DNA from: VXPQ01 sp964608315
Lineage (GTDB): Bacteria; Bacteroidota; Rhodothermia; Rhodothermales; VXPQ01
Direction: 5' to 3'
Length of the DNA stretch: 64,000 nucleotides
Assembly (NCBI GenBank): GCA_964608315.1
Contig: CAZSNF010000017.1
Coordinates: 18,411-82,410, forward strand
Position numbers and translations under genes: made by a program
Notes under the pieces: model-generated
Told to the model about the DNA's origin: nothing
The model's database searches: none
What the model saw: the letters and a program-made list of their open reading frames with translations, nothing else
In this document: one piece after another, positions 40,592 through 49,820 of the stretch
Numbering within the stretch: the first letter of the stretch is position 1
How the letters are laid out: each line of letters opens with the position of its first letter

Positions 40592-43309
40592 ATGAAAGAC
40601 CCCTTCGGCGCCCGCGACACATTCGACACAGGATCGGGCGACGCCTACCTCTACCGCCTCGACCGACTCGCCGACCGCGGCCTCGGCGACCCGGACCGCC
40701 TCCCCTTCTCCATCAAGGTGCTGCTCGAATCCGCGCTCCGGGAATGCGACGGGCGCGCCGTCACCCGGGAAGACGTCGAACGCCTTGCTGCGTACGACCC
40801 GAAGCGCCCCGCCCGCGAAGAAATTCCCTTCACCCCGGCCCGCGTCCTGTTGCAGGATTTCACAGGCGTCCCCGCCGTGGTGGACCTGGCCGCCCTTCGC
40901 TCGGCAGTGGCCCGCCTCGGCGGCGACACGGACGCCATCAACCCGAGAGTGCCCGTGCATCTCGTGATCGACCACTCCATTCAGGTGGATCATTTCGGAA
41001 CGCACGAAGCCCTTCGCCTGAATTCGGACATCGAGTTCCAGCGCAACCGGGAGCGGTACGCCTTCCTGCGCTGGGGACAAAAAGCCTTCGAGAATTTCTC
41101 GGTCGTGCCCCCGTCCGGCGGCATTTGCCACCAGGTGAATCTGGAATATATCGCCCGGGGCGTATGGACCCGCCCGGAGGACGGATTGCAGGTCGCCTAT
41201 CCGGACTCCCTCGTCGGAACGGACAGCCATACGACCATGATCAACGGGCTGGGCGTACTCGGCTGGGGCGTGGGAGGCATTGAAGCGGAGGCCGCCATGC
41301 TGGGCCAGCCGATCTGCATGCTCATGCCGGAAGTGATCGGATTCAGGATGACGGGACGGCTCCCCGAAGGCGCCACGGCCACCGACCTCGTGCTGACCGC
41401 CACGCGCCTCCTGCGGTCCTACGGCGTAGTAGGGCGGTTCGTGGAATTTTTCGGTCCCGGCCTCGACCATATGTCCATTCCGGACCGCGCCACCATTTCC
41501 AACATGGCCCCGGAGTACGGCGCCACCATGGGCTTCTTCCCCGTGGACCGGATCACGCTCGACTACATGCTCCGCACGGGCCGCGACCCGGCGCTCGTGG
41601 ACATGGCGGAGCGGTATGCGAAGGAGCAAGGCCTTTTCCGCGCGGCGGACGCTCCCGACCCGGAATTTCTCGACGTGCTCGAACTGGATCTTGGGGAAGT
41701 CGTGCCGAGCGTGGCGGGCCCGAAACGCCCGCAGGACCTCATCCCCATGCCCGAACTCGGCAAAACCTTCGCCGCCACGCTTACCGCCCCGGCCGGTCCC
41801 CAGGGATTCGGCCTGAAACCGGACGCGCTCGCCCGCACGGGTCGCTACCGGGACGAACAGGGAAACGACCGTACGCTGCGGCACGGCGACGTAGCCATCG
41901 CCGCCATCACCAGTTGCACGAACACCAGTAATCCGTCGGTCATGGTCGGCGCGGGCCTCGTGGCGAAGCACGCCGTGGAGCGCGGCCTGCGCGTCCCCCC
42001 GCACGTCAAGACGAGCCTGGCCCCCGGCTCCCGCGTCGTAACCCGCTACCTGCACGAAGCCGGGCTGCTTCCGTACCTGAATCAACTGGGATTCAACCTG
42101 GTAGGATACGGATGCACCACCTGCATCGGCAATTCGGGGCCGCTGCCCGAACCGGTCGCCGGGGCCATCCGGGAGGCCGACCTCGTCGTGGCGGGGGTGC
42201 TTTCGGGCAATCGGAACTTCGAAGGCCGCATTCACCCGCACGTGCAGGCCAATTTCCTTGCTTCCCCGCCGCTCGTGGTGGCCTATGCGCTGGCCGGCAC
42301 AGTCGATATCGACCTGACGAACGACCCCATCGGCAAGGATTCGGCGGGCAACGACGTATACCTGCGCGACATCTGGCCGGACTCCGGGGAAATTCTCCGT
42401 ACGATCCGCGAAGTCGTCACTCCCGACCTGTTTCGGGACGAATACGACGGCGTCGAAACGTCCAGCGAAACCTGGAACGCCATCGAAACGGCGGAAGGGT
42501 CGCTGTGCGAATGGGACGACGCTTCGACCTACATCCAGGAGCCGCCCTACTTCGTGGACATGGACCCGGAAACGCCCGCCATACAGGAAATCCGGGGCGC
42601 CCGGGTGCTGGCCAAACTGGGCGATTCGACCACCACGGACCATATTTCGCCCGCCGGCGCCATCGGGCAGGATACGCCCGCCGGAAAATATCTGACCGAA
42701 AAAGGCGTCCAGCGACACGCCTTCAATTCGTACGGATCGCGCCGGGGGAACCACGAAGTGATGATTCGCGGCACGTTCGCCAACATCCGCATCAAGAACC
42801 TGCTGGTTCCGGGAACGGAAGGCGGCGTCACGCGGCGCTTCCCCACGAATGAAACCATGTCCATCTACGACGCAGCCATGCGCTACGGCGAGGCGGGCGT
42901 TCCGCTCGTCGTGCTGGGAGGCAAGGATTACGGCATGGGATCAAGCCGGGACTGGGCGGCGAAAGGAACGCTCCTGCTCGGCGTCAAGGCGACTATTGTG
43001 GAGAATTACGAACGCATCCACCGGTCGAACCTGATCGGGATGGGCGTGCTCCCCTTGCAGTTCCGCAAGGGAGAAACCGCGGCCAGCCTTGGACTGACCG
43101 GCGAGGAAACCTTCGATATTCCCGTAACCGACGAGGTAGCCCCCCGGCAGGAAATCGCAGTCGCGGCCACAAAGCCGGACGGAACGCAGACAACCTTCCG
43201 GGCCGTAGTCCGCCTCGACACCGACGTGGAAGTGGATTATTACCGCAACGGCGGCATCCTCCACTATGTGCTGCGGGATTACCTGCGGCGCGAGCGCGTG
43301 ACGGCGTAG
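40592..43309 (+). CDS. acnA: Aconitate hydratase A
   Basis: Isomerises citrate and isocitrate in the TCA cycle with a [4Fe-4S] cluster. The 905-residue protein has the AcnA/IRP1 layout: N-terminal VHLVIDHSIQVDHFG near 126-140, GTDSHTTMINGLGVLGWGVG near 209-228, cluster cysteines in TSCTNTSNP (about 443) and GYGCTTCIGNSG (about 508, 511), and the swivel domain with GSSRDWAAKG near 786-795. Length is normal for AcnA. It converges with hyuB with only 2 bp between stop codons, so transcripts must overlap. Confidence 0.97.
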   Translation: MKDPFGARDTFDTGSGDAYLYRLDRLADRGLGDPDRLPFSIKVLLESALRECDGRAVTREDVERLAAYDPKRPAREEIPFTPARVLLQDFTGVPAVVDLAALRSAVARLGGDTDAINPRVPVHLVIDHSIQVDHFGTHEALRLNSDIEFQRNRERYAFLRWGQKAFENFSVVPPSGGICHQVNLEYIARGVWTRPEDGLQVAYPDSLVGTDSHTTMINGLGVLGWGVGGIEAEAAMLGQPICMLMPEVIGFRMTGRLPEGATATDLVLTATRLLRSYGVVGRFVEFFGPGLDHMSIPDRATISNMAPEYGATMGFFPVDRITLDYMLRTGRDPALVDMAERYAKEQGLFRAADAPDPEFLDVLELDLGEVVPSVAGPKRPQDLIPMPELGKTFAATLTAPAGPQGFGLKPDALARTGRYRDEQGNDRTLRHGDVAIAAITSCTNTSNPSVMVGAGLVAKHAVERGLRVPPHVKTSLAPGSRVVTRYLHEAGLLPYLNQLGFNLVGYGCTTCIGNSGPLPEPVAGAIREADLVVAGVLSGNRNFEGRIHPHVQANFLASPPLVVAYALAGTVDIDLTNDPIGKDSAGNDVYLRDIWPDSGEILRTIREVVTPDLFRDEYDGVETSSETWNAIETAEGSLCEWDDASTYIQEPPYFVDMDPETPAIQEIRGARVLAKLGDSTTTDHISPAGAIGQDTPAGKYLTEKGVQRHAFNSYGSRRGNHEVMIRGTFANIRIKNLLVPGTEGGVTRRFPTNETMSIYDAAMRYGEAGVPLVVLGGKDYGMGSSRDWAAKGTLLLGVKATIVENYERIHRSNLIGMGVLPLQFRKGETAASLGLTGEETFDIPVTDEVAPRQEIAVAATKPDGTQTTFRAVVRLDTDVEVDYYRNGGILHYVLRDYLRRERVTA

Positions 43310-43311
43310 CA

Positions 43312-44898
43312 TCATGAAGCATCCCCGCTGCCCCATCCCCCGCCGCCCGGCGTTTCGATGCGCAGCACATCGCCCGCCTCGAACCGTCGGCTGAACTTCG
43401 CGGGCAAAGTTTCTTCCTCGCCGCCCGGCCGCACAAGCGTATTGCGTCCGCAGGCGCCGGATGCGCCGCCTTGCAAACCCCAGGGAGGAGTCTCGCGCCG
43501 CTCGCTGATGACCGTTACGGTGGCGGGCCGAAGCAACCGGTACGCGCGAACCAGTCCGTCTCCGCCTCGCCGCTCGCCCGCCCCGCCGCTCCCGCGCCGC
43601 AGCGCATACGTCTCGATCCGAAACGGAAACGCCATTTCCAGCGCCTCGACCGGCGTATTGAGCGTGTTGCTCATGTGCACATGCACCCCGTCGAGACCGT
43701 CCGTCCCGGCAGACGCCCCCATCCCTCCTCCAATGGTTTCATAGTACGCATAGGGCGATCCGTCGGCGCGAAAACCCCCGATGGTCAGGTTGTTCATCGT
43801 GCCCTGCCCGGCTGCGCACGCCCGGGTCGGCATGGCCTGCGCCAGGGCGCCGAACGCCGCGTCCACGATGCGTTGAGACGTTTCGACGTTTCCGGCAGCC
43901 ACCGCATGAGGCGGGCGGGCATGCACGAGACACCCCGGCGGAGCGACCACGCGAACGGGGGCAAAACACCCCGCATTCATGGGAATGTCCGACGCAGCCA
44001 GCGCGCGCACGGCATAGTAACAGGCCGCCTCCGTTACGGGCAGCACCGCGTTCAGCGAACCGTCTGTGGCGGGCGACGTCCCCTCGAAATCGAACGTCAC
44101 GCCGTCCCCCTCAATACGGGCCGCCACCCGAATGACGACCTCCGCCCCATCCGGCGCATCGCCGGGCGCCGGCTCCAGCGTATCCTCGAACCGGAAAACC
44201 CCGTCCGGCCACGCCCGAATGCGCTCCCGAAGCAAACGCTCGCTCCACGCAGGCAAATGGCCGGCGTACGCCTCCGCTTCCGCAAGGCCATGCCGCTCGA
44301 TCAGCGCCGCAAGGCGGGTTTCCGCCACCAAATGGGCCGCCTGCTGCGCGGCCAGATCGCCGCGCCGCTCCTCTGGCGTACGCACGTTGCGCAACAGGAA
44401 CCGCTCCAGATCGGCGACGACCTTGCCCTCGTTGCGCCATTTCACAGGAGGAATAATAACGCCTTCCTGATACAATTCGCGAGAAAGCGGAAGCGACCCC
44501 GGACTCATGCCGCCCACATCGGCGTGGTGCGCCCGACTCGCCGCAAGGAAAACGAGGCGCCCCTCCGCAAACACCGGAGAAATCATGGTAATGTCCGGCA
44601 GGTGGGTGCCGCCCTCGTACGGATCGTTCAGAATCGCGGCGTCCCCGGGACGCCATACGTCGATGGCGTTCAGCGCTGCTTCGAGACTGCGCGGCATGGC
44701 TCCGAGATGCACCGGAATGTGCGCGGCCTGCGCCACCAGCCCGCCGCGGCGGTCGAACACGGCGCACGAAAAATCCAGGCGCTCCTTGATATTGGGCGAA
44801 TACGCCGTCCGCCGCAGCGTCACGCCCATTTCCTCGGCGACGCCCGCAAACCGATGCCGGTACAGTTCCAGGAGAATCGGGTCCATTGCGCGGGCCAT
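43312..44898 (-). CDS. hyuB: Hydantoinase B / oxoprolinase beta subunit
   Basis: A 528-residue subunit of an ATP-dependent amidohydrolase acting on hydantoins, 5-oxoproline or related cyclic compounds. Hydantoinase_B features: MDPILLELYRHRFAGVAEEM start, SPNIKERLDFSCAVFD near 34-49, HIPVHLGAMP near 60-69, NDPYEGGTHLPDITMISPVF near 91-110 and the glycine-rich end RRGSGGAGERRGGDGL near 434-449. It is transcribed with hyuA but separated from it by a complete cloverleaf repeat. The exact substrate cannot be told from sequence. Confidence 0.92.
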   Translation of the reverse strand: MARAMDPILLELYRHRFAGVAEEMGVTLRRTAYSPNIKERLDFSCAVFDRRGGLVAQAAHIPVHLGAMPRSLEAALNAIDVWRPGDAAILNDPYEGGTHLPDITMISPVFAEGRLVFLAASRAHHADVGGMSPGSLPLSRELYQEGVIIPPVKWRNEGKVVADLERFLLRNVRTPEERRGDLAAQQAAHLVAETRLAALIERHGLAEAEAYAGHLPAWSERLLRERIRAWPDGVFRFEDTLEPAPGDAPDGAEVVIRVAARIEGDGVTFDFEGTSPATDGSLNAVLPVTEAACYYAVRALAASDIPMNAGCFAPVRVVAPPGCLVHARPPHAVAAGNVETSQRIVDAAFGALAQAMPTRACAAGQGTMNNLTIGGFRADGSPYAYYETIGGGMGASAGTDGLDGVHVHMSNTLNTPVEALEMAFPFRIETYALRRGSGGAGERRGGDGLVRAYRLLRPATVTVISERRETPPWGLQGGASGACGRNTLVRPGGEEETLPAKFSRRFEAGDVLRIETPGGGGWGSGDAS

Positions 44899-44901
44899 TA
44901 C

Positions 44902-45174
44902 AGGATACTCTGGTTAAGGATACTCTGATTAAATCTGCAAAGTTCAGAGGCTGCGAGGGGCGCTCTGGCAAGGAATGACGAAGCAGGTAGTATGGCGGCC
45001 CCGCGTAATAAGGAATGACACAGCCAGAGCGTTCCTCGCAGTCTCCCGAAGGGCGCTTCACGTCCGCCATGCCCTGAATCCAGAGCGTTTGCCTCTGATT
45101 TCAACGATGCGGTCATAACATCCTGTGCGTGTGAACGTGAAGCGCTGATCGAAGTAGATTTAATCAGAGTGTCC
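44902..45174 (+). repeat. Complete cloverleaf repeat, copy B, between hyuA and hyuB
   Basis: A complete element (44916-45174) preceded by an extra terminal tip AGGATACTCTGG at 44902, as if one end were nested. Terminal repeats GGATACTCTGATTAAATCT and its complement pair with one G-T wobble. Hairpin 1 core is GCTCTGGC/GCCAGAGC, hairpin 2 GCGCTTCACGT/ACGTGAAGCGC. The right terminal repeat is also the 3' end of hyuA: on the minus strand GGACACTCTGATTAA codes for GHSD and stop. Confidence 0.9.
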
Positions 45175-47166
45175 GTTGATTCTGGAAAAATGCAGGTTGC
45201 GCCAGGCGTCCGCCTCCACGCGCCACGAAGGCGCGACGAACACGGTCGCATCGTACTGAACCACCACGGCGGGCCCCTCGAAAGCATGGCCCCACTGCAA
45301 CCGATCCCGATCATACAGGGCCGCCATGACCTCCTCGCCGGTATCCAGCGCCACCGGCGTCTCCCCGACCTGCGCCGCCCCGGAGGTCTCCGACGCCCCG
45401 GCCCGCTCCGCATCCCGCGGCAACGGCGCTTCGGCGCCGGGAGCCGTTCCCCGTACGCGCAGCGTTACGATCTCTACGGGCGCATCCGGCGTCGCATATC
45501 CGTAACGACGGGCATGGCGGGCATGAAAACGCTGCCGGGCGACATCGGGACGGGCAGGGTCTGTCGGCACAGTCAATTCGTAGCTTTGCCCCCGGTAGCG
45601 CATGTCCGCAAAGGTTTCGATGACGGGACGCCCGTCCCCCTCCCCGGCGAATATTTTCAGGACGCGCTCCGTTTCCCGGGCGTAAAGCGTCTTGAGCGCA
45701 GCCTCGTCTTCAGGGGCCGCAAGGGACGTATCGTATACGACGTCCGCCATCAACAAACCCAGCGCGCTCAACACGCCGGGCTGCGGCGGCAACAAAATCC
45801 GGCGGATCGAAAGCGCGTCCGCCAGGTCACAGGCGTGCAGCGGTCCGGCGCCCCCGAACGGGACCAGCGCATACTCCTTCGGATCGTACCCCCGCTCGAC
45901 CGATACGCGGCGCAAGGCGCGCTCCATGGACGCATTGGCGATCCGTACGATCCCGAGCGCCGTTTCGCGCAAGGAAAGACCCAGCGGCCGCCCCAGTTCT
46001 TCCACGACCCGCCGCGCAGCATCGGCGTCCAGCGCAAATTCGCCGCCCAGAAACCGGTCCGGCAGGATGCGTCCCAGCGCCACATTCGCATCCGTAACCG
46101 TAGGCGCGGCGCCGCCCCGCCCGTAACACGCAGGCCCCGGCGCGGCGCCCGCGCTGGCGGGGCCCACATGAAGCACGTTCGCCGCGTCGGCGTACGCCAG
46201 GCTGCCTCCGCCCGCGCCCACCGTATGTATATCTACAGAGGGCAAACGCAACGGCAATCCTGCGACGGCGCTTTCGGCGGTGTGCGGTATTTCGCCGGGA
46301 CACAACGCCACATCCGTGCTGGTGCCGCCCATATCAAGCGTGAGAATCTTCGGCGCCGGCCCGCTCAACGCCGTTCCGGCCAACCGAAACGCGCCCACCA
46401 CCCCGCCCGCCGGGCCGCTGAGCGCCAGACGGGCCGGGCGCTGCGCAGCCTGTTTCGTCCCGATCACCCCGCCGTTCGATTGCATGATGCGCACCGGCCT
46501 CGGCGCAAGGGCCCGCCCGAGCCGGTCCAGATACCGCGCCACGACAGGTTGCAGATACGCATTCGCGACGGTCGCCGCCGTGCGTTCGTATTCCCGGTAT
46601 TCCGGCAGAATATCCGCGCTTAGCGAGAACTGCGCATCCGGAAGGCATTCCTTCAGAATCTCCGCCGCTCTCCGCTCATGTTCCGGATACAGAAACGAAA
46701 AAAGAAATACGATCGCCACGCCCGCCACGTCCAGGCCTTGCAGCCTTTCCCCGAGGGCGGCGACGGCGCGCTCGTCCAGCGGCGTCAGGATCGAACCGTC
46801 GGCGGCCACCCGCTCCGCGACTTCGAACCGCAGGTCCGCCGGCGCGAGCGGCGGCGGGCGATGCTGGGACAATGCGTACAGGTCGGGACGATTCTGCCGT
46901 CCTATCGCCAGAACGTCGCGGAAACCCCGGGTCGTAATCAGGGCGCAGCGGGCGCCCCGGCGTTCGAGGAGCGCATTCGTCGCCGCAGTGGTGCCGTGCG
47001 CAATGGCAGCGTCCTCTGCGGCTCCGAGCAGCCGCACCCCCTCCTCCACGGCGCGGCTCTGGTCCTGCGGCGTGGTGACCGCCTTGCAAACAACTGGCCT
47101 TCCGTCCTTCAGGCGCACGAAATCCGTGAACGTGCCCCCGGTATCGATCCCGATGCGTTCCGTCAT
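45160..47166 (-). CDS. hyuA: Hydantoinase A / oxoprolinase alpha subunit
   Basis: The 668-residue ATP-binding partner of HyuB, actin-like ATPase fold. Visible: MTERIGIDTGGTFTDFV (phosphate-1 loop), GTTAATNALLERRGARCALI near 59-78, RIMQSNGGVIG near 226-236, LSGPAGGVVGAFRLAG near 248-263 and LDMGGTSTDVALC near 275-287 (second phosphate loop). Length is standard. The last four residues and TAA stop derive from the inserted repeat copy B. The start lies only a few bases from a minimal repeat that separates it from lexA. Confidence 0.93.
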   Translation of the reverse strand: MTERIGIDTGGTFTDFVRLKDGRPVVCKAVTTPQDQSRAVEEGVRLLGAAEDAAIAHGTTAATNALLERRGARCALITTRGFRDVLAIGRQNRPDLYALSQHRPPPLAPADLRFEVAERVAADGSILTPLDERAVAALGERLQGLDVAGVAIVFLFSFLYPEHERRAAEILKECLPDAQFSLSADILPEYREYERTAATVANAYLQPVVARYLDRLGRALAPRPVRIMQSNGGVIGTKQAAQRPARLALSGPAGGVVGAFRLAGTALSGPAPKILTLDMGGTSTDVALCPGEIPHTAESAVAGLPLRLPSVDIHTVGAGGGSLAYADAANVLHVGPASAGAAPGPACYGRGGAAPTVTDANVALGRILPDRFLGGEFALDADAARRVVEELGRPLGLSLRETALGIVRIANASMERALRRVSVERGYDPKEYALVPFGGAGPLHACDLADALSIRRILLPPQPGVLSALGLLMADVVYDTSLAAPEDEAALKTLYARETERVLKIFAGEGDGRPVIETFADMRYRGQSYELTVPTDPARPDVARQRFHARHARRYGYATPDAPVEIVTLRVRGTAPGAEAPLPRDAERAGASETSGAAQVGETPVALDTGEEVMAALYDRDRLQWGHAFEGPAVVVQYDATVFVAPSWRVEADAWRNLHFSRINGHSD

Positions 47167-47170
47167 GTCA

Positions 47171-47235
47171 GGGATACTCTGAGTAAATCAGCAAAGTTCA
47201 GAGGCCGGGAGAGGCAGATTTGATCAGAGCATCCC
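47171..47235 (+). repeat. Internally deleted cloverleaf repeat between lexA and hyuA
   Basis: About 65 bp: left terminal repeat GGGATACTCTGAGTAAATC with the following GCAAAGTTCAGAGGC, then directly GCAGATTTGATCAGAGCATC, the other end. Both inner hairpins are missing. It occupies the whole 57-bp lexA-hyuA gap and supplies the last codons (RGML) and TGA stop of lexA. Confidence 0.8.
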
Positions 47236-47889
47236 TCGATAACTGCGAGGCGGGCCGTACGCAGAGGTGCGATAAACGCCGCTATGGTTCACATGCCCTA
47301 CGTAGCGTCCGAGAACCCGCACTTCTTCGAAAACATCCGGCTTGATATGAATATCCGAGTATTCCTCGTTGGCCGGTTCGAGGCGCAGCCCGTTCCCATC
47401 GTAATATATCCGCTTCAGGGAGGTTTCGCCATCGTAGAGAATCGCCCCGATGCCCCCATTGGGAATATCGTCGTCTATCAGCAAGACATAATCCCCGTCG
47501 TGAATATCCGCGCCGATCATGGACTGCCCCGATACGCGAATGGCGAAAATGCGATCCAGATTGGGAAAGAGCGTTTCGAGCGTAATGGTTCCCAGATCGG
47601 CTTCGACGGCTTCCTGCAAATGCCCCGCCGTAATGACGCCGCGCACGGGAATGCCCGCCGCGCTCGCCAGAAAATCGTCCTGGTCCAGCAGGCGATACCC
47701 CCGAAGGCCGTACGTCAGGAAACCCTTCTTGCAAATCGCTTCGAGGTTCTGGGTCACGCTGTTGGGAGACCGATACCGGAAATGGGAGGCAATCTGTCGG
47801 TAAGTGGGCCATACCCGGTGCTTGCGTACGTAGTCCGAGACATACTGGAGGAATTCGTACTGTTTCGAGGTCAGGTTTTTACGAGCCAT
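47224..47889 (-). CDS. lexA: LexA repressor
   Basis: SOS-response repressor of 221 residues. N-terminal winged helix (about 1-70; LTSKQYEFLQYVSDYV, YRQIASHFRYRSPNSVTQNL) and a C-terminal S24 autoprotease: scissile A88-G89 in ITAGH, nucleophile S123 in VSGQSM and general base K159 in ETSLKRI. It cleaves itself when RecA is activated. The extreme C-terminus (YRGML) and stop codon come from a minimal cloverleaf repeat. Upstream lies a 300-bp gap with an AT-rich stretch that should hold its promoter; I could not define a LexA box. Confidence 0.95.
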   Translation of the reverse strand: MARKNLTSKQYEFLQYVSDYVRKHRVWPTYRQIASHFRYRSPNSVTQNLEAICKKGFLTYGLRGYRLLDQDDFLASAAGIPVRGVITAGHLQEAVEADLGTITLETLFPNLDRIFAIRVSGQSMIGADIHDGDYVLLIDDDIPNGGIGAILYDGETSLKRIYYDGNGLRLEPANEEYSDIHIKPDVFEEVRVLGRYVGHVNHSGVYRTSAYGPPRSYRGML

Positions 47890-48189
47890 AACAATTGGAT
47901 GCGTGTGTTTTCAAAACACGAAGGAGCGTACGGAGGCGCCGCGGCGCGAACAAGCGTCCGCCGCAAAGCACGGCGGATAACCTGAAGGCCACGCCAGCAG
48001 ACATTTCTCGCCGCATTCGCGTCCCGATCCAGGACCAGGCCGCAATGCTCGCGCTCATACGCGCGCGAAGAGGCCGATCTTTTCGCGGGGCCGACTGAAG
48101 CATACGCTTAAGGACACTCTAGTATATGTTCAATATATGTATAAATAATTCCCGCGTCAAGCGCAGGGCAAAAAATATTTCGGCGACGC
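47890..48189. promoter_or_regulatory. lexA upstream region with a repeat tip and AT-rich direct repeat
   Basis: This 300-bp gap has no gene. At 48108-48120 AAGGACACTCTAG repeats the tip of the cloverleaf terminus. Directly after it, TATATGTTCAATATATGT (about 48122-48139) contains two TATATGT units and lies in an AT-rich run, a possible promoter or operator for lexA. The operator assignment is inference only. Confidence 0.4.
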
Positions 48190-48948
48190 TCAGGGATCGC
48201 GAAAAAGTTGCTTCACCACGCGCCCGCCGCGCGTCGGCAAGGCGTCCTCGACGTGATACCGGAGAAAATCCTCGATCAGCTGGCCCAGTTCGACGGAGGT
48301 GCGCTTGTCCAGCCGCATCTCCATGACCGTATCGGGGTCGGCGCAGGCCACGATGGCGAACGCGCGCAAGGTCCGGCGGGCGGCGAAGCGCATGGTTTCA
48401 GGGCTCCCCTGCGCCCCGGACGGCTGCACAGACCCGGTTTCCAGCAGCAGCGCGCCCCCGGATTCCGGGATGCGCTCCACGGCTTCCCGGTCGATATCCG
48501 GCGTAAAACCAAGAATTTTGGCCAGATGAAGCTGAAACAAAAAGAAGACTTGCTCGGCTCGCCCCTCGTGCCGATCCAGCCGCTCCAGCGCATCCAGAAG
48601 CAGGGCGAATACGAGCGGATTTTCGTCCTCGTCCTGCATCAACGCCTGCGCGATTTCGACCACGCGCTGCCCGTACGCCAGCGCCGCAAGATTCGTCCCA
48701 AGCCGCCCGAACGTGCGGAGGTGACTGCATTCGGAGAGCGTCTGCACCTGTCGGGACGCCTTCCAGTACAAAACGGCCTGCACGTACGACATGGGCTGCA
48801 AGGTCGAGCCGAACCGGCTTTTGGGCCGTAGCGCGCCCCGGGCCATGGCGGCCACCTTGCCCTTCTCTTTGGTGAAGAGGGTGACGATCCGGCTGGTTTC
48901 GCCGTACTGGATGCTTCTGAGCACGATCGCCTCGGTGCAAACAATCAT
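48190..48948 (-). CDS. recO: DNA repair protein RecO
   Basis: Mediator that loads RecA onto gapped DNA with RecR. The 252-residue protein has an OB-fold start (TEAIVLRSIQYGETSRIVTL, TKEKGKVAAMARGALRPKSR split near 27-46) and a helical C-terminal half ending YHVEDALPTRGGRVVKQL. The CxxC zinc motif found in some RecO proteins is not present. It is upstream of lexA on the same strand, separated by 300 bp. Divergent from the ComEA-like gene. Confidence 0.9.
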   Translation of the reverse strand: MIVCTEAIVLRSIQYGETSRIVTLFTKEKGKVAAMARGALRPKSRFGSTLQPMSYVQAVLYWKASRQVQTLSECSHLRTFGRLGTNLAALAYGQRVVEIAQALMQDEDENPLVFALLLDALERLDRHEGRAEQVFFLFQLHLAKILGFTPDIDREAVERIPESGGALLLETGSVQPSGAQGSPETMRFAARRTLRAFAIVACADPDTVMEMRLDKRTSVELGQLIEDFLRYHVEDALPTRGGRVVKQLFRDP

Positions 48949-49003
48949 TTTTCGGGATAGAGGTTATATCCGGGATTTTTATGTGTCTTTGTATAGAAAA
49001 ACC

Positions 49004-49636
49004 ATGCGACCGCTGCATCGCCTTCAGCAACGACTCAGCCTTACGAAACACGAGGCCATGGCGCTTTCGTGCCTGTCGGGCTTGCTCATAATCGGAATTA
49101 TTGTGCGACAAGTCCAGCAACGCGCCATATTGGCGACGCCGGACGCCTACGCCGAACTGGACCAGCTCTTTTTCGAGCGGTCAAGCGAAGGCGCAGGGAC
49201 CGCGGCGGGCGCGACAGAAACGACTTCGGCGGCCCCCGCCTCCGGCAGCGAACCGGACGGCAACCAGCGGGAACGAGAACGCGAAACCGCGCGCGCCGAC
49301 CTTTCCGCCTCGACCCGGTCCTCAACCCCGGCCCCGGCGCGCGAACCGCCCGCTGCGTCGTCCGCGCCAGGCAATGCGGGCGCTTCGGAAACGTTGCGCA
49401 TCGACGTCAACCGGGCCGGCGCGGCGGAGCTGGAGCAGCTGCCCCGCATCGGACCGAAAACGGCGGAACGCATTCTTGCGTTTCGGGCGGCCTACGGGGC
49501 GTTTCGCTCGGTAGACGACCTGCAACAGGTGAAGGGCATCGGGCCGAAAACCCTCGAACGCCTTCGCCCGCACATTTACGTCGGGGCGCCTCCCTCGTCC
49601 GACGATTCGTCTTCGGGCGATTCTTCGGGCGGGTGA
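49004..49636 (+). CDS. ComEA-like helix-hairpin-helix protein
   Basis: A 210-residue protein with one membrane helix (about 19-37, ALSCLSGLLIIGIIVRQVQ), a long Ala/Ser/Glu-rich low-complexity linker (about 60-125), and a tandem HhH domain at the C-terminus: VNRAGAAELEQLPRIGPKTA and DLQQVKGIGPKTLERLRPHI. This is the ComEA-type DNA-binding architecture used in natural transformation. Other com genes are not in the window. Its last 61 bp overlap a gene on the opposite strand. Confidence 0.85.
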   Translation: MRPLHRLQQRLSLTKHEAMALSCLSGLLIIGIIVRQVQQRAILATPDAYAELDQLFFERSSEGAGTAAGATETTSAAPASGSEPDGNQRERERETARADLSASTRSSTPAPAREPPAASSAPGNAGASETLRIDVNRAGAAELEQLPRIGPKTAERILAFRAAYGAFRSVDDLQQVKGIGPKTLERLRPHIYVGAPPSSDDSSSGDSSGG

Positions 49637-49779
49637 ACCGAACGATACGGGTCTTCCGTCCAGGCTTCCGCAACTTTTTCCTCTCGCTTCAGAAACCGGT
49701 ATACCGGAACCAGCAGCAACGCAGCCAGCGCCAGAAAACCGACCAGCGTAAGGAGAACGACCCCATTGTACCCGTTCAT
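49576..49779 (-). CDS. Small single-span membrane protein
   Basis: About 67 residues: NGYNGVVLLTLVGFLALAAL, then LLVPVYRFLKREEKVAEAW, then an acidic tail EESPEDESSDEGG. The clear membrane helix, charged cytoplasmic flank and start at an ATG speak for a real gene. It overlaps the 3' end of the ComEA-like gene by 61 bp tail to tail, so the acidic tail is the reverse reading of Ser/Asp codons there. No family recognised. Confidence 0.5.
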   Translation of the reverse strand: MNGYNGVVLLTLVGFLALAALLLVPVYRFLKREEKVAEAWTEDPYRSVHPPEESPEDESSDEGGAPT

Positions 49780-49820
49780 GAAACCACGCAAAAAATCACT
49801 GAAACAGCAGGTTGATCCAC

